From assembly GCA_902760415.1 (NCBI GenBank), contig CACWGK010000012.1:1-61912 (forward strand): DNA of 61,912 nucleotides. The letters run 5' to 3'. This document shows, piece by piece, positions 43,097-53,031 of the stretch. This DNA is from an uncultured Lachnospiraceae bacterium (GTDB taxonomy: Bacteria > Bacillota > Clostridia > Lachnospirales > Lachnospiraceae). The position numbers and the translations under genes are program-made. The notes below the pieces were generated by a model. That model was given only the letters and a program-made list of their open reading frames with translations, ran no database searches and was not told where the DNA came from. The number at the start of each line of letters is the position of its first letter. Positions within the stretch are counted from its first letter, which is position 1.

Positions 43097-45253
43097 ATGT
43101 TAAAAGAAGGCACAGTCCTAGACGAAAAATATGAGATTCTGAGACGAATCGGCGAAGGCGGTATGTCTACTGTATATCTTGCACGTAACAACCGCATGAA
43201 CATGCAGCTTGCCGTTAAGGAAATCAAAAATGATGGTTCTAAGAGTACGGAGATACTTCTGAAGGGCCTTGAGCGAGAGGCTAACATTCTTAAGGATGTG
43301 GATCATCCAGTTATCCCTCGTATCATAGATATCGTAAAGCATGGCTCAACTATCTGCGTAGTAATGGACTTCGTAGAAGGTGAGAACCTCGCTGATAAAC
43401 TGAAGGAAGTTGGAAGCTTCTCTCAGGATCAGGTTATAGAGTGGGGTCTCGAGCTTGCTTCGGCTCTTGAATATCTTCATTCTATGAATCCTCCTATTAT
43501 ATATCGTGATATGAAGCCATCTAACGTTATGCTTAAGCCGGATGGCGGAGTAAAGCTTATCGACTTTGGTACAGCTAAGACCTACGATATCGAGAACAAT
43601 GCTGATACAACAGCTCTCGGTACTAGAGGATATGCGGCACCAGAGCAGTTTGGTGATGCTCAGGGACGTGGTATCTACAAGACAGATGCACGTACTGATA
43701 TCTACAATCTGGGAGCAACACTCTATCATATCGTAACAGGAAAGAATCCTCAGGAACCTCCATACGAGATGGTTCCTATAAGACAGGTTAACCCTATGCT
43801 TTCAACAGGTCTTGAACAGATCATTTTGAAATGTACAAAGGCTAACCCAAATGAGAGATATCAGTCATGTTCAGAGCTTATATATGCTTTGGAGCATTAT
43901 ACAGAGCTTGATGATAGCTATATAGCTGAGCATAAGCGTAGACTCACTATGTTCTCTGCAACAGTAGGTGCAACAGTGCTTTGTACAATACTTGCACTTG
44001 TAGGAAATGCAGGTAGGAACAAGATAAATGCAGAAAACTATGCGGCTTACATCGAGCAGGGTAATGACTTCAAGACAGAAGGTCTCTACTCACAGGCAGC
44101 GTCAAAGTACCGTGAGGCATTTGAGTTAAATGGTGAAGACGCCGAGGCATACACAAAGTATATCGATACATACATTGACGAGAACAGCGACATTGATAGC
44201 AAAGAGGATATGGCTCTTGAAGATGGATTAAATGTCGTAGCAAATCGTATAAAGAATGGATATGCAAAGGTTGACCAGAATGCAGAGGTTCTCTATAAGA
44301 TGGGACTCACATACTTCAATGAAGTTGGCGATTATAACGCTGCAGCGAAGTATTTCGGCATGGTTGACTCTAAGGATGAGGATTACGGTGATCTTGCAGA
44401 TTATTATGGAAGCATCGCGCTTATCCTTTCAAGTACAAATGTTAATGTAAATGAACTGATTGATAAGGTAAATGGATTTGCATCCTACAACTCCACAAGC
44501 CTTACAAATGATAATAGACAGAAGTTTGAGAACTATCAGATGGTAGGTAAGATATATGTTACTTATCTGAGTGTTCCTGGAGTTCCAGAGCAGGCTGAAG
44601 CAACAATGAGCACAGCTGTTAAGGATCTTGAGAGCTATACAGGCGAAGATACAGCGGATTTCTTCTATAGTTATAACAGCAATCTTGCAGATATTTATTA
44701 TGCACTTGCTGAATCAGCAGAAGAAATAGATGAATCTGATTATAAGTTGGCTCTTAACTATTATCAGGAAGTTATAGATCAGATACAGGGTAAAGTAAAT
44801 GTATCAGATACTTCTGACAGCGCTTCTATAAAGTCATATGTACAGTCTTATATCAACAATATGTGTCGTATGGCTGATATATATGGAAAACTAGGTGATC
44901 ATGATAATACTGTGGCTACATATAAGGCTGCAGAGGATGCACTTGGAGCAAGCAATTCAAATGCAGTAAAGGTGTATTCGGATCATTTGAATTACCTATA
45001 TACATACTTTGAATCAAATCAGCAGGATCCTGGAAAATGGACAAATGCTCAGAAGGAAGAAATCCTTGCTGTATATGAAGCTGGTAACAAGCTTGACGGA
45101 ATCAGCAGTAATCCTAACTGGATCAAGCGTTCCTCAACTATGGAAGGTCTAAGCGACGGTTCTATTGAGAAGAAGGAAGAAACTACTACAGAATCTTCTT
45201 CAGATACCTCAGAAGAAACTGGCGAAGACAATACAGATAATGGGGAGGAGTAA
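43097..45253 (+). CDS. Membrane Ser/Thr protein kinase with TPR-like extracytoplasmic tail
   Basis: 718 aa. Hanks-type kinase domain at residues about 1-270: IGEGGMSTVYLA (Gly loop), AVKEI (Lys), YRDMKPSNVM (catalytic loop, Tyr-Arg-Asp form), IDFGTAK (metal Asp) and GYAAPEQFG. One TM helix at about 284-304. The outer part has no PASTA repeats but is made of helical TPR-like units (YNAAAKYFGMVD, YALAESAEEIDE), ending in an acidic Thr/Glu-rich tail. So the sensor differs from PknB/PrkC, which bind muropeptides through PASTA. The gene pair with PP2C is typical. Confidence 0.92.
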   Translation: MLKEGTVLDEKYEILRRIGEGGMSTVYLARNNRMNMQLAVKEIKNDGSKSTEILLKGLEREANILKDVDHPVIPRIIDIVKHGSTICVVMDFVEGENLADKLKEVGSFSQDQVIEWGLELASALEYLHSMNPPIIYRDMKPSNVMLKPDGGVKLIDFGTAKTYDIENNADTTALGTRGYAAPEQFGDAQGRGIYKTDARTDIYNLGATLYHIVTGKNPQEPPYEMVPIRQVNPMLSTGLEQIILKCTKANPNERYQSCSELIYALEHYTELDDSYIAEHKRRLTMFSATVGATVLCTILALVGNAGRNKINAENYAAYIEQGNDFKTEGLYSQAASKYREAFELNGEDAEAYTKYIDTYIDENSDIDSKEDMALEDGLNVVANRIKNGYAKVDQNAEVLYKMGLTYFNEVGDYNAAAKYFGMVDSKDEDYGDLADYYGSIALILSSTNVNVNELIDKVNGFASYNSTSLTNDNRQKFENYQMVGKIYVTYLSVPGVPEQAEATMSTAVKDLESYTGEDTADFFYSYNSNLADIYYALAESAEEIDESDYKLALNYYQEVIDQIQGKVNVSDTSDSASIKSYVQSYINNMCRMADIYGKLGDHDNTVATYKAAEDALGASNSNAVKVYSDHLNYLYTYFESNQQDPGKWTNAQKEEILAVYEAGNKLDGISSNPNWIKRSSTMEGLSDGSIEKKEETTTESSSDTSEETGEDNTDNGEE

Positions 45254-45256
45254 GCT

Positions 45257-46276
45257 ATGGGATTATATAATGCATTATTTTTCGGAGGACTCATCCTTGC
45301 TATCATTTTCCTGATACTATCTGTGATTCTTTTCTTTGTATTAGATGTTCCAAAAGCATTTGGTGTAGTTACAGGAAAGACTCAGCGAAAGGCTATCGAA
45401 GAGATTAGAAGTGGAGGCGCTGCTTCGTCAACTAAGAAGAAGAGAAGCAGACTCAACCTTGGAAATATTCAGGCAAGAGATGTAGATGTATCTGAGGCGG
45501 CTAGAACATCTGGACTTCTTAGAAAAGAGAAAACATCAGGTCTTTTATCTAGAAGGAAGAAGGATGATCTGTCTGGAGAGCTTGAAAGAAATAGACTCGA
45601 AAGAGAGAAACTTGAGAGAGAAAAGGCTGAGAGAGAGAAGCAACGTGCAAGCGAAGCTGTAGATGCGGTAGCTCGAAAGGCGGCAGAGGATGCTAGAGCT
45701 ACTTCTGAAAAGGATAGAAAGAGAGCTATTAAGGCTCTTGATGAGGAAGATACAGAAATCCTCACATATAAGGATATGAAATCAAAGGACGGCAGCGAGG
45801 ATACAACATCCGTTCTCGAAATGGAACAGGCTACGGACATACTTACGGCAGGCGAAGAAATGTATGACGAAGCTGATGAAACCGAAACTGACGTACTTAT
45901 TAAGGATTCCAAAGCAACACTCGAAGATGAGTATGATGCTGAAGAAACCGACCTACTCAGAGTCAACACAAAGGTCGATGAAGATGATGGAGATGCAACC
46001 GATCTTCTGAGACATATACCAGATGATGAACTATATGATGACGACCTCGATGAAGAGTATAACCCTGAGATAGATAAGACCGACGTACTTACAGTGGACG
46101 AAGCCGGTCTTACAAGTGAAGATATATACGGAACCTATAATCCAGAGATGACAGCCGTACTGAGAAGTGACATGGCACCCGGTGAAAACTCAGTCAGAAG
46201 CAGTTCAGGTAAAGAACTGCCAGGCATCACAGTCATCTACAGTGAGACAATTGTTCACACTGAAGAGAGTTTATAA
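45257..46276 (+). CDS. Membrane-anchored protein with repeated Thr-x-x-Leu motifs
   Basis: 339 aa, no family recognised. One TM helix at about residues 8-30, then a basic stretch, a charged coiled coil (about 105-165: ELERNRLEREKLEREKAERE), and an acidic, probably unfolded tail. Ten short Thr-x-(x)-Leu motifs recur: RTSGLL, KTSGLL, DTEIL, TTSVL, ATDIL, ETDVL, ETDLL, ATDLL, KTDVL and MTAVL. Lying four bases after the kinase gene and among FHA genes, it is a good candidate kinase substrate and FHA docking platform (inference). TM topology with a basic flank suggests the tail is cytoplasmic. Confidence 0.75.
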   Translation: MGLYNALFFGGLILAIIFLILSVILFFVLDVPKAFGVVTGKTQRKAIEEIRSGGAASSTKKKRSRLNLGNIQARDVDVSEAARTSGLLRKEKTSGLLSRRKKDDLSGELERNRLEREKLEREKAEREKQRASEAVDAVARKAAEDARATSEKDRKRAIKALDEEDTEILTYKDMKSKDGSEDTTSVLEMEQATDILTAGEEMYDEADETETDVLIKDSKATLEDEYDAEETDLLRVNTKVDEDDGDATDLLRHIPDDELYDDDLDEEYNPEIDKTDVLTVDEAGLTSEDIYGTYNPEMTAVLRSDMAPGENSVRSSSGKELPGITVIYSETIVHTEESL

Positions 46277-46292
46277 GGGAGGATACGATAAT

Positions 46293-49200
46293 ATGATAAA
46301 TAAATTTTCGAAAGGAAAAGAGCATACTCGCCGTCCGCTGCCAGTTCGTGCGCTTGCGATACTGTTGGCTTTTGCTATGGTGCTCTCGGTTCTATATATC
46401 AGCAACCGACGTAATAAAGTAGAAGCTGGAACTCCGACTTATCCTACTATTACTGATAGTGTAACTTTAGGTAATGTGGGAGAAGGATGCTTTTTGCCAT
46501 CAATAGGTAGTGACTATTCTCAGGCATATGCTTTTACTCCTGCAGAATACACATTAAATGTTCCATCTGATAAAGTTACTTTTAATCTTCATGATTATGG
46601 TTCGTTTAATTATTCTGGTACAGTTTATAAGGGCTCAGATGAAAAGTATTACTTTAACAAGCCAGAGGGAGTTGATTCTGGAATCGATGTTACTGGTAAG
46701 TTTACTACACAGTGGGAGAATGCTTCTGGTACAGCTATTACAACAGTAACGCCTGGTCAAACAATATATCTTACCGGTGCATTTACAGATATTAAACAAG
46801 GTGAAACTTCTATAACTGTTGAAGATGCTGCTTCATATAAAAAGACATTAATAAAACTTAATGTAGTTCAAGAGGCATTTTCTGATGTTGTTGCTTCTAA
46901 AACTGGAGTAACAGATGCAAATATTTCTAACAGAGCATCTGCTTCAGCGGCTAATACTATGTATTACGGAAATGTTTCACTTACTCAAACAGTAGGTTCA
47001 GATAGTGAACCGACAACGCTTGAGAATATTAATGGCTTAATTTCTAAATTGCCAGAGAATGGAAAATATACGGCAACACTAAAAAAGGAAGTGTTTGTTG
47101 ATAATGATGGGGATTCTTCAACAAATCCTGTGGTAGTAGCAAGTATTGATACTGCTGTAAGTGTTGCAAATAATGAAACATTAATTACTTCTGTATGGTA
47201 CAAAATTGGTGATGGCGAGAAACAGACGCTTACTGCATCAGAAGGATCATATTCTATAGCTAGTCTTGATCCTACAAAGAAAATTACAGTAGGTATTACA
47301 ACGGATATAAGCTTAAATACAACATCAGATGTTTCTGTTACTGGAACATCATCTCTTAATAAGTCAGGAGATAATGATATATATTGGGAGATAGAAGCGA
47401 ATGCTGCGGCTAATCAGGGAACTACTAAAACATTTACTGTTACTGCTTCTGATTCTGAACATTTTCCAGAAGGCTTTAGTAATACAGCAAGTTTTACTGT
47501 TAATGTTGGATATGATAATGGTAAGCCGGCTATATCGGATATTACTGTGAATCAGAAAACAGTACAGAAAGATTCAAGTGATGCTGATGTTTATTATGTG
47601 AATGAAGATTCAGCTATAATATCTGCAAAGGCTACTATTGCAAATACTACAAATGGTACTGTAGCTAGTGCATTAATAAATGGAGCTGATGCAACATTAT
47701 CTGAAGGAATTATATCTGGAACACTTACTGGTCTTAATAAGGGTTCAAATGATGTAACTATAAGTGCAACAAGTAACTATGGCGTATCTTCAGGGGATAC
47801 AACTATAAAGGTGTTCTATGATCCAGATGCTCCAACTGTTACTCCAGATATAGCACAAACAGGTTATCCTGGCTCAGGTAAATACACCTGTAAGAAGAAT
47901 GCTACTATAAGCTTTACAGTTTCTGATGGTGATTCAGGAAGTGGAGTTAAGACATTTAAAGTTAAAGATGAGAATGATAATACTGTCTCTACTCCTATAG
48001 AAATCGCAGCTGATGATGCAAATAATGCTAAGACATTAACTTATACATATACTGCGATTGATTATGCTGGAAAGACAACGACAGGAAGTGTAAGCATAGA
48101 GTTTGCAAATGAGGTTGCATCTGTTGAATATTCTGTAACAAAGGGCAATTATTTAAATAGTGAAAATAAAACACATGGTATTATTTGGGCTCCAGAAGAT
48201 TTCGGTGAGTCAGTTACATCAAGGGATTTTGTTGTAGAGTATCATGTGACATCAGAAGTTTCTATATCTTCTGCAAAGGTAAATGGTAATGATGTTACTT
48301 TTACATATAATTCATCAACAGGTAAGTATGATATAACTTACACTAAATCTACAACCGTTGGTACGGATGAAGTATTTGATGAAAATAATTCAACAGGTTG
48401 GAAGCTTGAAGTTACTAATGCAAATGGTCATACAACCACACATACACTTAAACTTGTTCAGATTGATTTAACCAATCCAGGAAATACTAAATCAACTTCT
48501 AGTGCCTTGGCACCAGAAGCAATCGAAGATTGGTATCAGTCTGTTGTTATAAATGTTGTGGCTAATGATGTGACAGCAGGTATAAAATCTATTATTGCTA
48601 CCAATGTTGATGGAGCTGATTCTAAGGATATATTTACAGGAGAAGCTGGAACAACTGATTGGTCAGGAAATGTAGATGTAAATGAATCAACAGGAGGCGT
48701 AGCTACATCAGGTACAATAACTGTAAATGATCGAGCTGGAAACTCAAATCAGCAAAGCTTTGAATATAAGGTTGATAAGACACCTCCAGAGGCAAGTATT
48801 GAGATAAATGGCGAGCCTGCTTCCGGAACACTTTATCTTGAGTCGGTTGATTCATTTAAATTCATAGCTACTGATGCTAATTTAAATGATGCAAAAACTA
48901 AGGTTTATATTGGCAGTGATACAACTGGTATATCTATTGATGAAGCAATGGCCAAAGCGGATTTTGCTACTCTAGTTGGGGAAACACCACAGCAGAATAA
49001 AGCATATACGCTTAAGCTTGTTGCATATGACAAATCTGGAAGAAGTACAACAGCTTCTGTAGATGTAGTCTTGGATAATGTTCCTCCTGTACCTACAATA
49101 ACAGTTGTTACACCAGCTCCAAGAACTCCAGGTTATTACAATAAAGATAATGAGTATGTAGAGATAAATCTTGAGGTAAAAGATACTAATATCAAATCAA

Positions 49201-52200
49201 TTGTTGTTAAAGATGGTAATGATGATATAACACCTGCTGATGATGAATGGACAAAGACTTCAGATAGCTGGACAGCAACTATTAAGGTTACTTCTGAAGG
49301 AACACATACAATATCCATGACAGCGGAAGACAAGTCATTACTTAAGAAGGATGCTACACCTCAAACGATATATATTGATCGTACAGATCCTAATGTAACT
49401 ACACAGTTAAATGGTTCGACTTACACCTCAATGAGTAGTCACCAGATTTCACCAGTTACTACTGGTGTAGTAGTTACAGATACATACAAGGATAGCAGTA
49501 ATGGTGTTGCTGTAAAGATTACAAGAGACATTCCTGGTGATGGATCAACAGTAGAAAATAAAACTGGTGAAGGTCCATTCGAAATAAAAGAAGATGGTGA
49601 TTATACTGTAGAATATATAGTAACAGATCTTGCTGGAAACAGTGTGACAAAGACTATAGGCTTTACAGTGGATGCTTCAAAGCCAGTACACAATATGTAT
49701 GTAACAACAAGCGCTGCTAAGTCTGCAAAGTATTCAACTACTTATAGCAACAAGGTTGGAAAGTTTAATGACTACAGTGATCAGGAAGAATATACATATG
49801 GTCAGTACTTCAATACAGATGTATTTATCGATGTAGCATACTTTGATTACAACATAGAGTCAGTTACAGTATATGATAATGGCACACCTATTAATGTTAA
49901 CTGGGCAACTGATGGCGGTTATGGAAGAGGAACTATCGCTATATCAAGCGAAGGTTACCATGAGATAAAGATGTCATCAGTAGATAAGTCTGGAAATGCA
50001 GTAACAGATTCAGGTTCATCAGCGCTTTACTTTACTATTGATAAGACTGATCCTGAACTTACAACATATCTGAATGGTGCAGAGTATTCAGCAGATAATG
50101 CACATGTTGAGAAGGGTATCGCACAGGTAAGTATATCTGATGCAAATCCGGATGATGATGATATCGTTCTTATAGCTGTTAGAGAGCTTCCAGCAGGTGG
50201 TTCAGATAACTCATCATATGCTGGCGTAAATGGACTTGAGTTTACTCTTGATGGATATTACTCAGTATCATATACAGTTACAGATAAGGCTGGTAATTCA
50301 TCTACAGCAACTTATGGTTTCTACGTAGATACAGAATCTCCAGTACATAATATGTATGTTACATCAGAGAATCCACCAAAGTTCAGTTCATACAAGAATA
50401 CTTATAGCAACCCAGTTGGAGTATTTAACGCTAGAGCTTCACAGGAAAACTATGAGTATGGACAGTACTATAATGGAAATGTAAATGTTGAGCTTAATGT
50501 ATTTGATTATAACCTTGATTGGGTTTATGTATCAGATAACGGCGTAGAGCTAAGTCCTACATGGACTTGGAACGGAGCATACGGAACTGCTACTGTTACA
50601 CTTATGTCAGAGGGATATCATGAGCTCAAGATGTGGTCTAAGGATTTATCTGGAAATGAGACAGATGACACTGATCCAGCTAAGATGATCAGGCTTTATA
50701 TTGATAAGACTGCACCTGGTATTACAACATACGTAAATGGCTCGCTTTATTCAGAGGGTTCAGGCGTTAGATATCTGAACACTAATGCAAGTGTACAGGT
50801 TTCTGTAAATGATACAAATAAAGATACAACAGATCTTGTAAGAACAAGTAAGATGACACCTCCGGGTGGTTCGGCTTCTTCATCAACAGAGAATGTTGGA
50901 GAAACTACTGAGAACTACTCAACAGAGGCAGATTACGAAGTTCAGTATGTTGCTACAGACCTTGCTGGTAATAAGAGCGGTACAAGAAATGTACAGTTCA
51001 GAGTTGATAAGACTCCACCACAGCTTTCAATCAATGGTGATGGTACTTCGACAGCTAAGTCGGTTCCAGTATCATTTGGAATCAAAGAGGCCTTCTACTG
51101 GGATATGACAAGTGCTAAGTACTCTATCTATAAGAAGAAGGACGGCACAGGCGAGAGTCTTGAGAAGACTACTGATTTTACACCAAGAAGCTCAAATGAT
51201 AGTCAGAGCTACACAATTACTGAGGATGCTGAGTACAGATTCGAGTTCAGTGCAGAGGATAAGTGTGGTAACAAGACAGAGACAAAGGGTACTCTCATCA
51301 AGGATGGTACAGCTCCTATAATTCTTCTGTCTGGTGTAAGCAACTACGACAAGACAGATAAGGAAGTTACACTTAATATATCTGTAGATGAGGCATTCTA
51401 CTCAACTAATAAGGTTACTCTTACAGGTACCAGAACAGATATAGATGGTAAGACAACAAATATTGACTTTAACCAGTTTACAACTAATCGTACAAAGGTA
51501 TCACAGCTCGAGCAGCTCTTCAAAGAAGATGGTATCTACGATATAACAGTTACATCAACTGATAAAGCTGGAAACTCTTCAACAAAGACACTTCATTTCA
51601 CTATCGATACTACAGATCCTGAGATTGGTGATCTTTCAAAGTATGATAAGGTTAAGACTAACAAGTTCGAATGGGATGTTGATCTTGATGAATTAGTAAA
51701 AGATCTGACAGTATGTGATATATCAGTATACATGGATGGTTCACTTTACGACGGAACTACTGAGATAGCTGATGGCTCACATGTTCTGAGAGTTGAGGCA
51801 GTTGATGAACTTGGACACAAGTCATATAAGGAAGTAACATTTGTTCTTGATACTAAGGGACCAAATATCATCATTTCAAATGTTGAAGACGGCGACAGAC
51901 TCCTTGAGTCAACTGAAGTTACAGTAACAGTTGAGATTGATGAAGATCTTCTTGATACAGTATCGCTGAATGATAAGTCAGTTACAGTATCTGAGAATAA
52001 GGCTACCTTCACTATTAATTCGAAGGGTAAGTATAGAATAAATGCTACAGCTCATGATGAAGCTGGTAATACATCTTCAACTGAGATAGAGTTTACATTT
52101 GGTAAGCAGGCTAATATCTTACTGATAGCAATTATCGCTGGTGTGGCAATCATCCTTCTGATAATCCTAATGCTACTTATCAAGCGTAGACGTGAGAATT

Positions 52201-52208
52201 ACTATTAA
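46293..52208 (+). CDS. Giant Ig-like repeat surface protein
   Basis: About 1971 aa. An N-terminal signal or anchor helix (about residues 18-36) follows a basic segment. Then come a dozen or more bacterial Ig-like/Big domains, many ending with DKT(D/P)P-type linkers (VDKTPPEASI, IDKTDPELTT). Two modules of about 220 residues are near duplicates (starting at PVHNMYVT near 49684 and 50341). The C-terminus is a TM helix (ILLIAIIAGVAIILLIILML) plus KRRREN; there is no LPxTG sortase signal. ATG 46293 follows AAGGGAGG; an earlier start overlaps the previous gene. Probably an adhesin or envelope stalk whose function is linked to the kinase operon by position only. Confidence 0.85.
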   Translation: MINKFSKGKEHTRRPLPVRALAILLAFAMVLSVLYISNRRNKVEAGTPTYPTITDSVTLGNVGEGCFLPSIGSDYSQAYAFTPAEYTLNVPSDKVTFNLHDYGSFNYSGTVYKGSDEKYYFNKPEGVDSGIDVTGKFTTQWENASGTAITTVTPGQTIYLTGAFTDIKQGETSITVEDAASYKKTLIKLNVVQEAFSDVVASKTGVTDANISNRASASAANTMYYGNVSLTQTVGSDSEPTTLENINGLISKLPENGKYTATLKKEVFVDNDGDSSTNPVVVASIDTAVSVANNETLITSVWYKIGDGEKQTLTASEGSYSIASLDPTKKITVGITTDISLNTTSDVSVTGTSSLNKSGDNDIYWEIEANAAANQGTTKTFTVTASDSEHFPEGFSNTASFTVNVGYDNGKPAISDITVNQKTVQKDSSDADVYYVNEDSAIISAKATIANTTNGTVASALINGADATLSEGIISGTLTGLNKGSNDVTISATSNYGVSSGDTTIKVFYDPDAPTVTPDIAQTGYPGSGKYTCKKNATISFTVSDGDSGSGVKTFKVKDENDNTVSTPIEIAADDANNAKTLTYTYTAIDYAGKTTTGSVSIEFANEVASVEYSVTKGNYLNSENKTHGIIWAPEDFGESVTSRDFVVEYHVTSEVSISSAKVNGNDVTFTYNSSTGKYDITYTKSTTVGTDEVFDENNSTGWKLEVTNANGHTTTHTLKLVQIDLTNPGNTKSTSSALAPEAIEDWYQSVVINVVANDVTAGIKSIIATNVDGADSKDIFTGEAGTTDWSGNVDVNESTGGVATSGTITVNDRAGNSNQQSFEYKVDKTPPEASIEINGEPASGTLYLESVDSFKFIATDANLNDAKTKVYIGSDTTGISIDEAMAKADFATLVGETPQQNKAYTLKLVAYDKSGRSTTASVDVVLDNVPPVPTITVVTPAPRTPGYYNKDNEYVEINLEVKDTNIKSIVVKDGNDDITPADDEWTKTSDSWTATIKVTSEGTHTISMTAEDKSLLKKDATPQTIYIDRTDPNVTTQLNGSTYTSMSSHQISPVTTGVVVTDTYKDSSNGVAVKITRDIPGDGSTVENKTGEGPFEIKEDGDYTVEYIVTDLAGNSVTKTIGFTVDASKPVHNMYVTTSAAKSAKYSTTYSNKVGKFNDYSDQEEYTYGQYFNTDVFIDVAYFDYNIESVTVYDNGTPINVNWATDGGYGRGTIAISSEGYHEIKMSSVDKSGNAVTDSGSSALYFTIDKTDPELTTYLNGAEYSADNAHVEKGIAQVSISDANPDDDDIVLIAVRELPAGGSDNSSYAGVNGLEFTLDGYYSVSYTVTDKAGNSSTATYGFYVDTESPVHNMYVTSENPPKFSSYKNTYSNPVGVFNARASQENYEYGQYYNGNVNVELNVFDYNLDWVYVSDNGVELSPTWTWNGAYGTATVTLMSEGYHELKMWSKDLSGNETDDTDPAKMIRLYIDKTAPGITTYVNGSLYSEGSGVRYLNTNASVQVSVNDTNKDTTDLVRTSKMTPPGGSASSSTENVGETTENYSTEADYEVQYVATDLAGNKSGTRNVQFRVDKTPPQLSINGDGTSTAKSVPVSFGIKEAFYWDMTSAKYSIYKKKDGTGESLEKTTDFTPRSSNDSQSYTITEDAEYRFEFSAEDKCGNKTETKGTLIKDGTAPIILLSGVSNYDKTDKEVTLNISVDEAFYSTNKVTLTGTRTDIDGKTTNIDFNQFTTNRTKVSQLEQLFKEDGIYDITVTSTDKAGNSSTKTLHFTIDTTDPEIGDLSKYDKVKTNKFEWDVDLDELVKDLTVCDISVYMDGSLYDGTTEIADGSHVLRVEAVDELGHKSYKEVTFVLDTKGPNIIISNVEDGDRLLESTEVTVTVEIDEDLLDTVSLNDKSVTVSENKATFTINSKGKYRINATAHDEAGNTSSTEIEFTFGKQANILLIAIIAGVAIILLIILMLLIKRRRENYY
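49681..50710 (+). repeat. Duplicated module inside the Ig-like surface protein gene
   Basis: Two consecutive segments, about 49681-50340 and 50341-50705, share the order PVHNMYVT, TYSN(K/P)VG, EYGQY or TYGQY, (N/D)YN(I/L) and GYHE(I/L)KM. This is visible at protein level and partly in DNA, indicating an internal duplication. Confidence 0.6.
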
Positions 52209-52218
52209 ATAAAATGAA

Positions 52219-52253
52219 TGAGTCACCGGTCTCTTAGCTGGTGACTCATTTTT
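52219..52253. terminator. TGAGTCA palindrome, degenerate copy F (terminator)
   Basis: Arms TGAGTCACC (52219-52227) and GGTGACTCA (52240-52248), 30 bp in total, without the ACGTCSGACGT core. A T-run follows. Likely end of the FHA/kinase/surface operon. Confidence 0.8.
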
Positions 52254-52266
52254 AGCTAAGAGGTAA

Positions 52267-52932
52267 ATGATGAAAGAAAGATTTAAAGGTATAGTATTTG
52301 ATATGGACGGAGTCATTCTCGACTCAGAGAAGATTTACAGAAAGTATGAATATGTCGCAGCTGAAAGATATGGACTTCCTATGGATAATATAGAAGAGTT
52401 TTGCAACAGAATAGCGGGTGGAACAAAACATACAAATAAGATAGTTTTTAAGGATTTCTTCCATACGGATATTGATTATATGGAGTACCGAGATGTGGTA
52501 TCTGAAGGCGTAGAATCATATGCGGCAGAACATGGATATGAGGTTAAACCTGGAATAAAGGAACTATTTGATTTTCTAAAGACGAGAGGTATTAAGATAG
52601 CTCTAGCAACCTCAACAGATAAGGACCGTGCAACCAAGTTTTTGGAACCACATGGTCTTCTTCCTTACTTTGATGCTATGGTATTTGGTGACAGCATAGC
52701 GCCAGGACGTGGAAAGCCAAATCCTGATATCTATCTTACAGCTTGTGAGAAGCTTGGAACTGCTCCTGCTGAGACTATAGGTGTTGAGGACTCCCGCAAT
52801 GGAGTTCTATCATCTCATCGCGGCGGACTTTATACTGTGATGGTGTTAGATCTCATTCCGCCAGATGACGATATCAGAGAGTGTGCTGATGAAATCTACG
52901 AAAATGCTATGCAGATAACTGAATTATTCTAA
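52267..52932 (+). CDS. HAD-superfamily hydrolase (beta-phosphoglucomutase/phosphatase-like)
   Basis: 221 aa, subfamily IA. Motif I FDMDGVILDSE (nucleophile Asp), a small helical cap, motif II Thr in LATSTDK, motif III Lys in GRGKPNPDIYL, and motif IV GVEDSRNG are all intact. Likely a phosphatase or phosphomutase for a small sugar phosphate. AGAGG lies upstream; ATG 52267 or the next ATG (52270) could be used. Confidence 0.88.
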   Translation: MMKERFKGIVFDMDGVILDSEKIYRKYEYVAAERYGLPMDNIEEFCNRIAGGTKHTNKIVFKDFFHTDIDYMEYRDVVSEGVESYAAEHGYEVKPGIKELFDFLKTRGIKIALATSTDKDRATKFLEPHGLLPYFDAMVFGDSIAPGRGKPNPDIYLTACEKLGTAPAETIGVEDSRNGVLSSHRGGLYTVMVLDLIPPDDDIRECADEIYENAMQITELF

Positions 52933-52958
52933 GTATAATCCTAGTGTTCCATTAAAAC

Positions 52959-52987
52959 TTGCGAGACTTGACTCTTTGAGGTATAAT
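52959..52987 (+). promoter_or_regulatory. Promoter of the NlpC/P60 gene
   Basis: TTGCGA at 52959-52964, a 17-bp spacer and a perfect TATAAT at 52982-52987. Transcription would start near 52994, which rules out a start codon at 52993. Confidence 0.75.
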
Positions 52988-53031
52988 GTACTTTGCGCTT
53001 ACTAGGGAGAATTATATTTAGGAGTTATATT

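Noticed and set aside
52993-53031. TTG start at 52993 for the NlpC/P60 gene
   Set aside because: It coincides with the expected transcription start of a TATAAT promoter at 52982; TTG 53032 has AGGAG at proper spacing.
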